From Mantis religiosa (lineage: Eukaryota; Arthropoda; Insecta; Mantodea; Mantidae), in the NCBI GenBank assembly GCA_030765055.1, contig CM060950.1, positions 270,133,581-270,197,580 of the forward strand: DNA of 64,000 nt, read 5' to 3'. Every line of letters begins with the position of its first letter. Positions within the stretch are counted from its first letter, which is position 1. Of this stretch, positions 55,395-64,000 are shown piece by piece. The position numbers and the translations under genes were made by a program. The notes beneath the pieces are model-generated. The model did not search any database. It was not told where the DNA came from and saw only the letters and a program-made list of their open reading frames with translations.

Positions 55395-57950
55395 AGAGAT
55401 AAACAGATTTTATCAAATCTTCTCGCTATATGATGGATTTGAAATTCTATTCTCTTTGTGCCACGGGATATAGGTAGCCGTTATCGGTTCTTTTTTATGT
55501 ACTTGAGAAAGTCATAACTTTTCGATAAATAAGTTGGATATGTAGACAGAGCAAGGCGTTTTCAAGGTTGAATGCTACATTCCAACCGGCATTAAAATTG
55601 GTGCGACATATAAATGCATTATAAACCGCTGCATAGAGGAGTTTATGCAAAACTGTCCGACATTCCGACAAGTCCCTCGGAGCGTAATGTTGACAAAAGT
55701 GTCAGGTACCGCAAAATTGACATACTTTTGTTTCCAACATAAACGTCTTTCACGCCACCGCGGATAATCGCGAATTAATTTTGAAAACGTTCCCAGAGTC
55801 AATATAAAACTTTTGTCAATTTTAGCTTGTTTTGTACTTGTTTCTTGAAATTCTTAGGGAAGCGGCACTTCTAGCTTTTCATTGTCCTCTGTGCCTTTCC
55901 TGCTAAACCACAAGTATCATTAGATTAAATAAAACCATATTATTGAAGGCTATTGTATCTAAATATATTCTAATAGTGAATAACACTGTTAATGATGAAT
56001 GGAAGGACAGCAACTTCGGGGAAGTAATTAACATACCCAGCATTCACCTGTGGCCAAGAAAAACCCACGATAAAAACCCATTGCTTTATTGATGTATTAG
56101 ATCCAACCGCTCAGTGATGGATTTGATATTCTATTCCCTTTGTATGGCCAGGAAATAGGAAGTCGTTAATCGTGCTTTTCTTACTTGAGAGTGGCATACA
56201 TTTTCGAAAATATAAACAAATATCAGAAAATACCTCGTAAATCATTATTCCCCCAAAACGTTTGTGTCCTTCATAATTTTTTAAGAAGATTTTGTGTAAG
56301 TCTTATGGGGTAATATTTACGCAAAAGCTATTGAAATAGTATTTGTGAAGACATTCCCAGCAAATACAGTATATCAGTTACATTTGGAACGAAGCTAACT
56401 TAAGTACATGTAACTAATTAAAATCCTTATGTACAATATTGAGAAAATACATATTATCTGGAAGTGTTACATGTAAGGGGTAATGGTGAAAGCTAGGTAT
56501 CGAATTTTGGGTGGAATACAATACTGCTGCTTCTTATAAGTAAACAGCAAGCATATTGTGCGAACCAGTAGAACATTTTAAAGAGTTGTCGGCTTTTGCT
56601 ACGGTAGGTTAGCTAATCAGAGCTGCAGCACACAAATGTGAAGAATTGTTGTTCAAATCCTGACTATGCCAATGGAGTTTTCAGTCAATTCTATTTATAT
56701 TTACTATATGAAGCTACACAACGCCTGTGTGTAAAAACAGCTAAACTGCGGCCCTATAGAGCTTTAGACGACAGACGATGGAGACAAACATCCACACAGA
56801 TCTATTGCTGCCCAAACAATCCCTCCTAGGACGAAGACTTGAAGTGTTTTAGGATAGATAGCCACAGGGACGCGTGAACTCCTTAGCACTCCGGGGCGAT
56901 ATCGCCAAGAAACATTACTTGAGAACGACCACACAATGTCGCACAGCACCCAGAACAGCGTTTACATCAGCACCACCTGTTCGGCAATGCTATATACCAC
57001 AAAAGCTAGAGCAGACCTCAAAATGATAAGGAATGGAATTAGGAAAAATTAAGTAAACAAATCGTAGTGTAAGTACTATAGAACATATAGTTTGAGAAGG
57101 AGGAGAAAAGAGGATAAGGGTAGTGAGGTGGTGAAACCTTAAGATGGTATTAGGAGGAATGTGGTAATGCGGAAGAGGTGTAGGATGGTTAGTGGAAAAG
57201 GTGATTGTTTTAAGTGATGCTTTTATGTTTAGTGGGAAAGGGAATTGCCAAGTTGCTACTTGTATCAGTATATTTTGTATTTAGATAAATGAAGTTATAG
57301 TTTACAAGGATGATTAGTGTCATAGAGGTGTTTAAGCAATGTGTTATATAATAGTAATAGGAAAGTATTGTGATTTATAGTAGTTAGTAATAACGGTACT
57401 AATGTTTATATATGGATAATGGCAATTGTAAGGGCATTATAAGTTTCGTTAGAAACACGAAATACTTAATTAAATAGCCTATTTAATGTTAATGAGATTC
57501 AGTATGCGTAATATTTTTATTTTAATATAAGGATTACGGCGAGTACTGGTTACCAGTACTTTAAATGCGATTTACCTGTATAGGGTAAATAGATAGTAAG
57601 AGTAATAAACCTGATTCGAGTTTGTAGTGCTGGATTAAGTAGTTTATCCATCTAAGATTTTGATGAATTGTAAGATACTAAAATGATTTAGTTTTTGTTT
57701 TATACATGCAATTGAATTAAAAAGTTTAAGATTGGTAAAAGTTTAATCGTTTAATATGCTTAATAAGAAATTAATTGATAAATGGAGTTTTTAAATTATT
57801 TTTTGTTTGAAGTATCTTAAAAGAATCTGTAATTCGCCTGATAATATAAAAATATTTAGATATAGAAGAATTTGATGAAAAAAATGTTAAATTATTAAAT
57901 TTTACGTTTTCTTATTGCCTATTTTTGATACTTGAACATAGTAGTGGTAC
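55395..57950 (-). repeat. Repeat family Z, copy C
   Basis: 55740-57950 is the inverted partner of 42740-44985 and 55520-55745 of 41335-41565, so this copy joins directly two segments that lie on opposite sides of copy B. A tRNA-like head on the plus strand is near 56605-56680 (GTTAGCTAATCAGAGCTGC, GTTCAAATCCTGACTATGCC). The stretch 55430-55510 repeats part of 56115-56205 in the same direction, as if two unit ends were stacked. It includes the 190 bases missing from copy A. Confidence 0.85.
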
Positions 57951-58626
57951 TCGATTTTTATACTTACAATGATGCACTGTCATTTACATGGTCTTTTAAA
58001 ATTTCTACAACGTGATTTATAAAACAGAAAAGAGCGTGCTGCAGCACTGCAGCACGTATGTACGAGCCGCCTCTGATTGTAACCCATTACGCCAAAAAGT
58101 TATGCGAACGGTTCCTGAAAAATATTTCTGTTTCAGCGTTAGACACTTTTCCGGCTTAGAGTATAATTTTGCATGCGAAATAGCTACATTACAAAATTTA
58201 TTTTTCGTTTTTGGCAGGTTTTACTGTATTTTCAGTGAAGTCATTCTTTCACTGTTAGCAACGCTCCAATCATGACGTCACGCCCGGCAAACTCTACTCC
58301 GCTGTTCCGCTTTTAACCGTTTTAATATATTTCTAAATTTCATACAGCTATTTTGGCAATATTAACAAGGAAATTTTATTCAAATACTATTAGTTCAGGA
58401 GTTATATCTACTTACCAGAAAACAATATCGTAATTTTGTACCGCTATTCATGTTGTGATAAGGTTATGAACATTGAAGTTCACTTAATTTCTTTTCATTC
58501 ACGTTTTAAATTTTTTCGTATGTTTGTTGACTTATCGGGGGTAAAGCTTGAGGGTAATTCAATACCTCATATAAGTATGGAACTTTCAACCTTACTAACC
58601 TACCTATCATCAAGAATTTTATCATC
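57951..58626. other. Anonymous DNA with a short palindrome
   Basis: CGTGCTGCAG-CA-CTGCAGCACG at 58035-58056 is a perfect 10-bp inverted repeat. Nothing else recognised. Confidence 0.5.
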
Positions 58627-58904
58627 TCTTAACTCAAAGCATATCATCCTGCCATGCAACAACGAGACTCCCACCGACACCTCTACCCTGAAAGAGACCA
58701 CCAGATGTAAAATTATAAAGGAGATGAGAATGAGGGACAAGAAATTTGGGGGATGTAATTAACTTACCCATCTTTCGCCTTTTCGCCTAGAGACCCGGGA
58801 ATACCCCCGAAAAAGCCCATGGGTCAGGTTGGTCGCCAACAGGAATGGAACCCGGGACTCCTGAATGTGGGCCACAGACCAATTCAACTGAGCCATCCTG
58901 CTCG
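58627..58904 (-). mobile_element. SINE family 3, minus strand
   Basis: Minus-strand reading: GAGCAGGATGGCTCAGTTGA (A-box region), CCCGGGTTCCATTCCTG (B box), CCCATGGGCTTTTTCGGGG and a body ending near GATATGCTTTGAG. It matches 60236-60520 along its length. No poly-A seen. Confidence 0.75.
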
Positions 58905-59390
58905 GTAAGGAATACTGTTACTGGAACAGTAAGGAATTAATTCACCTCAGTCCAGCATTTAAGTTACTTGCTCCCAATATTTGTATTTTGGTACATTGCT
59001 CATTGTTTCATATTTTTGTAAGATATTTCAGCTAAGTGTGTACCATTGTCAATGTTTACCCTCGCGGGCTATCAAAGAACATACTGATTAGTTGATAAAC
59101 TGATTTTCTGGTTATGTAGTGGTACCAACAACAATACTTAAAAGGAGCGAACTGATTGTTTGCGGCTAATTGATTTTAAGATAAAAGCAACCCTGTCAAA
59201 AATTGAGGTTCACCATTTCTTCTGTAAAATAATGAGTACAGTATTCAATATAGAAACACAGTCATATCCTGAAAATTGTTTATAATGAGAAATCGTCAGA
59301 GTTAACATTTGCTTATGAAGGGCGCCATCTCGGGAAGTTTATCGTCGAAATAGCGGTGGTTTAAAAATCGTCATTTTTTCTTATATGGAA
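58905..59390. other. Anonymous DNA
   Basis: Nothing recognised. Confidence 0.4.
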
Positions 59391-59563
59391 TGGGTGAAAT
59401 GATGCTCAAATGAGTCCAGGGTCCATGGAGCTTAGAGTTACTGACATTAGTCTTTCAGAATAAGGGAAGACCCTTATCCAGGTAACTCACCCTAACTGAG
59501 ATTCGAAATCAGGACCTCTTGAACGTGAGTCAGACACGCTACCATCTACGCTACCGAGGCAGT
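59391..59563 (-). mobile_element. SINE family 1, minus strand, tail-truncated
   Basis: Minus-strand reading: CTGCCTCGGTAGCGTAGATG, CTGATTTCGAATCTCAG (B box) and AGGGTGAGTTACCTGG, body to CTCATTTGAGCATCATTTC. It matches 13214-13390. Confidence 0.8.
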
Positions 59564-59606
59564 CAAATGTTTATATTGAACGTCAAACGGAAAATTGAAG
59601 AATTAG

Positions 59607-59905
59607 GTTTTGAGGTGGCGTAATGGGCTAGAGCGTTGTGCCTGGCTTCCCTTCTACGGAAAGCGCCGGGTTTGATCCCACTTTTGGGAGGTGCGGTTTT
59701 AAGTTCCGGGTATAAGACCGATGCCCACTTGTGGTGAAATTGAGGAGCTACGATAAGTAGAAAGCCAACTTTCCGGCTGTGGAAGCCCTGATGCTGACCA
59801 TAACAGCTCCCCCTATTGGTTGGATGATAGCCCACCTCTGACTTGTGTATGAGGGCGTGAGGCCGGCTGTCGGGTTAACTGGCTTTGGCCACGCTCGCGT
59901 GATGT
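59607..59905 (+). mobile_element. SINE family 4 candidate
   Basis: GAGGTGGCGTAATGGGCTAG is a good A-box region and GCCGGGTTTGATCCCAC (59664-59682) a good B box about 40 bases later. A body of about 200 bases follows. It directly adjoins the family 1 SINE in opposite orientation. No second copy in the window confirms its limits. Confidence 0.5.
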
Positions 59906-60235
59906 TATGTCACGGATTACGTTTTTAGTTGTTGAAGTATGGGTAGAGAAAGTCATGTGACCGCAACATATAATATTTCTAAATGCAGAAACTGCTATTC
60001 CTTTAACAATGATAGTGGTAGAGAAACAACCATACTAATACAATTACTAATATTAATGATGATCATGATGATAATGATTATGCATGAATACCGCACTTAG
60101 ACTAGGTCAAGATCTGCAATTTTGTGATGGGAGAACAGTCATATGTCACCTTGTAGCTGGAAATACGCAATTTATGATCTTGTTTGCAGTTGTCAAAAGA
60201 AACCTTTTATTTGAAATACTTAATCCTGAAATACT
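59906..60235. other. Anonymous AT-rich DNA
   Basis: Nothing recognised. Confidence 0.4.
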
Positions 60236-60520
60236 GAGCGGGATGGCTCAGGCGGTATCGTCTGTGGCCCTTATTCGTGAAGTCCGGGTTCAATTCCCGT
60301 GGCCGACCTACCTGATCCATGGGCTTTTTTCAGAGATTTTTCCGGGTCGGTAGGCGAATGATGGGTAGGTTAATGACATCCCCCGTATTTTCTGTCCCTC
60401 CATTACATCTGCATTATCATTTCATGTCATATTTCATCTGGTGGTCTATTTCAGGATAGAAGTGTCAGCGGGTGTCTCGGCGCTGCATGGCAGGGTGATA
60501 TGCTCTGAGTGAACCAATTC
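60236..60520 (+). mobile_element. SINE family 3, plus strand
   Basis: GAGCGGGATGGCTCAGGCGG (A box), CCGGGTTCAATTCCCGTGG (B box, 60287-60303), CCATGGGCTTTTTTCAG and TTTTTCCGGG core at 60337-60346. Its inverted partner is at 58627-58904. The GC-rich stretch to about 60720 may be part of a longer unit. Confidence 0.8.
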
Positions 60521-61124
60521 CACCTCCGCTAGGACGGTTACTGGTCTCCAAACCCAGGTCTCCGGGTAGGACTGTTTCCGAACCACTGTAGGGTAGGGTG
60601 TCCGTTGTTGTGGTCTACCAGGGACGTTTTCATGTAGGGACACTGCCCTTTCCGCTGTCGTGACTCCTTGGGACAGCCGCCCTGCGTCTCCTCCTCACCC
60701 TTCGTCCCTGGAGATGCCCCATTTGGGGTAAGAAAACAAGTAAACCAAATGTGTCTTCTGTGCAGAGTGACCTCCGAACTAATTCAGTTACCCAGTTAAT
60801 CCTAAAATCGTAATTTACTACAGTCCAAAACTCTTTATTTTCGATTCTCAAAATAAAACGTGAAAATTACATAGGTATAATAAAATAAAAGCTGCATATC
60901 CTTTTTGTTACATATGGCTTTATTTGGAACTTAATCCATTACTTTTGGTAGCTCATCTATCAGGAATTGGTCACAAATCAGAAATAACAATACAACATGT
61001 GAACATGGGGAAGCAAATGAACAAATAAATTGATTTAATTTACACTGTCTTTTTTAAAATGCCTCTGGCCTTCCAGTATAGATTACTCATATGACCCTGT
61101 TTCTGAAGAACCTCCTTTAAGCCT
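60521..61124. other. Anonymous DNA, GC-rich then AT-rich
   Basis: 60521-60720 is GC-rich without a recognised motif. 60721-61124 is AT-rich. Confidence 0.4.
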
Positions 61125-61540
61125 GTGCACACCAGAAGGTGGAAGGTGGAAGGTCCGACCACGGGTACATATCTTTTACAGAATAGAGGACTTAGGTCTA
61201 TATATTCTGTGGAACGTTATTTTCCTACCAGGTTGCTTCACGAATCTTCGGGTCTTCCATATGTAGAGGATGAAATTAGGCGTCGGGCATCAAAATTATA
61301 CGCTACTTTACCTACAATAGAAGCACCCTCGGCAGATCATTGGGAGATTATGAACCCACTAGACGCCGTAGAGACTGCACCGGTTACCCCGCATGGCTTG
61401 CGGGCATCCGAGATAACCCATGAGCTAATCCTAACAGCAGCTAAAGCTGAGCTCCACATAATTTTTCCAAAAGTAAAAGAACAGAGTGCAAGGCATTGCA
61501 TCCTGTCCTTCAACCCTAAGTTACAAATATTGTAATTTCA
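61125..61540 (+). pseudogene. Jockey-like LINE ORF2, C-terminal fragment
   Basis: LRSIYSVERYFPTRLLHESS and LPYVEDEIRRRASKLYATL match in order the end of the Jockey ORF2 at 52125-52240 (LRIIYDTGWRFPAHILHEHS, IPYIVDVIRERARSMYEKI). The rest of ORF2 is missing. The fragment has diverged and belongs to another Jockey-clade family. Confidence 0.7.
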
Positions 61541-61652
61541 TATATAACTCAAATCTCAAAACCCTAATCTCATCCCACAAAATCCCGAATTTAAATACCT
61601 TACGTGCGGTAAAACCCTTAACGGGTGGGCACGCAGCAAAAGCCTTCTGGCT
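61541..61652. other. 3' flank of two converging LINE fragments
   Basis: Contains the likely 3' UTR remnants of the plus-strand Jockey-like fragment and of the minus-strand LINE fragment. Confidence 0.4.
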
Positions 61653-62300
61653 TTATACAGCCAGCCAGCATTTCGGTGGGTCGGTCAGGTGGGAGGAATT
61701 CATGACAGCAGCTCTGCAGATGGGGCATTCACTTGTTGGTAGTATACCTATCCTATTTAGGTGCTCATTGAAACAGTCATGTCCGGCTGTTAACCCAAAT
61801 TTGGATACTGCTTCTTTCCTTGGTTTGTCATTGATTACTTTCCACATGTCTTGGATGTTTTCCCCATGCGATCCCAGTTGGTTTTTCTTTGGAGTTGTCC
61901 TTCCATATTTCAGTTATTTTTCTGTTTACTACTTTCTGAAGTGTATTTGTTGGGAGTGGTATTTGTCCAGACTGTAGTATTGTTCCTTTTTTCGCAAGAT
62001 AATCTGCTGTTTCATTACCAATAATACTTACATGAGAGGGTATCCATTGAAAAACTATAAATTTGTTCTTTGTCATTAGATATTTTATTATTTGTTTTAT
62101 TTTAGATATTATTTCTGTTTCATGTGAGTGATTGGTTGTTATAGCTTGGATAGTTGGTCCAGAGTCAACTAAAATTGCTGCGTTGGTAAAGAGGTTTCTA
62201 CGATAAGAGAGATTGGTTACTGCTAGTTCTATGGCTAGTATTTCCGCATCAAATATCTGCATATATAATAGCCCAGTTTCTGGAATTAATACCAGGACTT
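61653..62300 (-). pseudogene. LINE RNase H domain and C-terminal tail fragment
   Basis: Minus-strand frame: FDAEILAIELAV (Glu), ILVDSGPTIQAI (Asp), then FIVFQWIPSHVSIIGNETAD (His and Asp) and YLAKKG, the RNase H found in I-like and some other LINE ORF2 proteins. After a frame change near 61840 comes LTAGHDCFNEHLNRIGILPT and CPICRAAVMNSSH, a Cys/His box. The first RNase H Asp lies upstream of what can be read. It is on the opposite strand to the neighbouring Jockey-like fragment, and the Jockey at 47459 has no RNase H, so it belongs to another LINE. Confidence 0.75.
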
Positions 62301-62484
62301 ATTACAAACTTCATTTTTAACTTTATTCATTTTTAAATCAAATTACACAAAACAATTTACAAATTTTGCAAATATAATCTACTAGCTACCTTAAGAAATT
62401 AACTAGTTGTACCTACAGATTACTAAATTCCAGTAACCTTACATATCTACTCGTCTAATCTCACTAAAAACAATTTAAGGTCAT
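62301..62484. other. Anonymous AT-rich DNA
   Basis: Nothing recognised. Confidence 0.4.
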
Positions 62485-62785
62485 GTGGGCATGTTGGCCA
62501 TGGTAGCTCAATGGTTATGAGCAATCGGACGGAGACTGTGAGATTCGTGTTTCAAGTCCCAGCTATGGCACTGAATTTTTTAGTCTGGCTCATTTCATCC
62601 AAAGCTTAGCCTACACACGGATAGTGTGGAAGAAATTATTGATTTCCATCAATCCAACTAAAAAAATATTGGTTTAACTATGAAGCCTGTGACTTAAGTA
62701 CTTCCAGCATAGTAAGTCTCATTGTATATGAGAGCCCCTAGTGGTTTACTGGAAAACATACGAGTGAGTTGGAGAATCTAATGTC
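62485..62785 (+). mobile_element. SINE family 5, copy 1
   Basis: GGCCATGGTAGCTCAATGG (A box) and TGTTTCAAGTCCCAGC (B box) head a body that ends GAGTTGGAGAATCTAATGTC. The same head occurs in the family Z repeats (about 30055, 32615, 44090 and 56605). Confidence 0.75.
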
Positions 62786-62920
62786 ATGTCGGCATGTTGG
62801 CCATAGTAGCTCAATGGTTGAGAGCAGCTGGACGGAGACTGGGAGATCCGTGGTTCATATACCGGCTATGGCATTGAATTTTTCAGTGTGGCTCTTTTCA
62901 TACAAATCAACATTGTAGAT
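62786..62920 (+). mobile_element. SINE family 5, copy 2, truncated
   Basis: GGCCATAGTAGCTCAATGG then CCGTGGTTCATATACCGGC. It starts directly where copy 1 ends, so the two form a tandem pair. Confidence 0.7.
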
Positions 62921-63469
62921 ACTTAAGGGTGTTTTAAGTGTAAAAGAAATTCTTACTTAGCTCAACTGGTCCCGCTGCTCCTAGAAATCACGATTTGAAA
63001 CGTGTCACACCTGCACTGATTCTCGTCTAGGTAAGTCTTTGCAAGATGTTGCATTGTTTTCCTAAGCTGGAAAGATATACCGAAAAGAATTATAGCAAGT
63101 CCAACAAAATAATATTGCTTTATGTTGATAGTTATTAGTGAAAATAAAATACTGTATATTACAGATTAAGACCAGAATTAGGTTGAAGGTTGAGGACAGC
63201 CCAGGTTATCATCAAACAAGGATAGAAAAAACATTCCAAAATCAGAAGTACCTGTATATGTATTTACTTGCCATCTTTCTTCTACATACAATTTCATTTA
63301 TACATTTACATTTGTAACATTTCTTTCAGACAACAACAAAATGACTTATTCACATTTAACATACCCTTTCTACCTGCTTGCCTCGAGTCTTGGTCTCAAT
63401 ACACATAACCCCTGGTTTTTCGTGTATTGATGACCCTCCTCTCCCTTGTATCCCTCGTTCTAGTTTTCC
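62921..63469. other. Anonymous DNA with a tRNA-like trace
   Basis: TTAGCTCAACTGGTCCCGC at about 62957 looks like another A-box region followed by a poor B box. Nothing else recognised. Confidence 0.4.
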
Positions 63470-63790
63470 AGCCCTTAATTGTTATTCTTGATGAATCTTA
63501 ACCATTTCTCTCTAACTTTCCCCAGATATTCACTTATATTTCTTACATTCTTTTCTCCTTTTACCAATAACATTTTCATTATTATTAATACCTTCTCCCC
63601 ATCCCTAAAACTGTCCCATTTTTTTTTTGCCAAAATTGTTTTCTCCATATCTTTGTTTGTTTGCAATAAAGTAAACTATGCCAATCTGTATCCTCTTCTC
63701 CACACATTGGACATTTCCCTGTATACTTTTTATATCTAATACCTTTCAAATTTCTAACTCCTGTCCTTGCTCAGGCAAATCCTTCTCGCC
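63470..63790 (-). pseudogene. LINE ORF2 C-terminal Cys/His box fragment
   Basis: Minus-strand frame: CPMCGEEDTDWHSLLYC (C-x2-C-x7-H-x4-C), then KQTKIWRKQFWQK and, after a frame change at an eight-A run, KWDSFRDGEKVLIIMKMLL. This is the type of C-terminal box found in several LINE clades. The RT is missing. The clade is not determined. Confidence 0.6.
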
Positions 63791-64000
63791 CTGACTTATT
63801 ACACATATCTATGTACTTGTCCCTCCCCCACACTAACAGAAGAAAGTAACCTTAAATTAGTTATCATTATTAGAGTTAAGAAGTTAAATGTTAAGATAAA
63901 TAAAGAGACTCTTATTAGGATTTCTGGACAGATATTACTGCATGGTAGACGCCAAATTCCTTTACATAGGATATTTTTCCACTCATGTTGTGGTAAGCAT
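63791..64000. other. Anonymous DNA
   Basis: Nothing recognised up to the end of the window. Confidence 0.4.

Noticed and set aside
58035..58056. Intrinsic terminator
   Set aside because: The palindrome has no T tract, and such terminators are not expected in an animal genome.

Overview
The window looks like intergenic or intronic DNA from a large, repeat-rich insect genome. I infer a cockroach or other blattodean from the SINE families and the mix of LINE, Gypsy, Penelope and P-type elements, but species is not proven. There is no bacterial-style gene organisation, CRISPR array, rRNA gene or convincing complete host gene. Nearly everything recognisable is a transposable element, a SINE or a microsatellite, mostly decayed and nested.

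Layout. 1-1000: mostly anonymous DNA with one unidentified open frame on the minus strand. 1001-4740: a decayed Gypsy-type LTR retrotransposon (LTR, primer-binding site, broken gag-pol, no 3' LTR). 5252-5571: two SINE fragments head to head. 5572-9714: a second, related Gypsy-type element with both LTRs and a 4-bp target duplication; it has lost its reverse transcriptase but keeps an integrase with its catalytic triad. 12.7-14.4 kb: a coiled-coil, Gag-like frame interrupted by a full SINE with target duplication. 14.85-15.54 kb: a hAT-like MITE candidate. 16.92-18.25 kb: a 5'-truncated Penelope-like element (RT thumb plus GIY-YIG nuclease) capped by an inverted copy of its own 3' end. 18.6-26.3 kb: a broken THAP/P-element-type transposase gene on the minus strand, with a 0.9-kb AAAG tract in it. 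26.5-35 kb and 41-47.4 kb: copies of three unnamed AT-rich repeat families (called X, Y and Z here) in direct and inverted orientation. 36.1-40.9 kb: a decayed two-ORF APE-type LINE, L1/Tx1-like, on the minus strand. 47.46-52.69 kb: a nearly intact Jockey-clade LINE with one frameshift in ORF1. 53.4-54.4 kb: TA, CA and a 0.68-kb TTC microsatellite. 55.4-57.95 kb: the inverted partner of the Z repeat at 42.7-45.0 kb. 58.6-63.8 kb: several tRNA-derived SINE families and LINE tail fragments.

The elements fit together as layers: old X/Y/Z repeats form the background, and LINEs, SINEs and LTR elements inserted into them and into one another. The autonomous families seen here (Jockey, L1/Tx1-like LINE, Gypsy, Penelope, P-type) could supply enzymes to SINE and deletion derivatives, but only the Jockey copy looks close to functional. 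I found no convincing new biological system. The best leads are the Gypsy deletion derivative that joins protease to integrase in frame, the folded 3' end of the Jockey family, the Penelope copy with an inverted cap and a mutated RT centre, a histone-like stem-loop at 14.79 kb, and the large inverted-repeat network.
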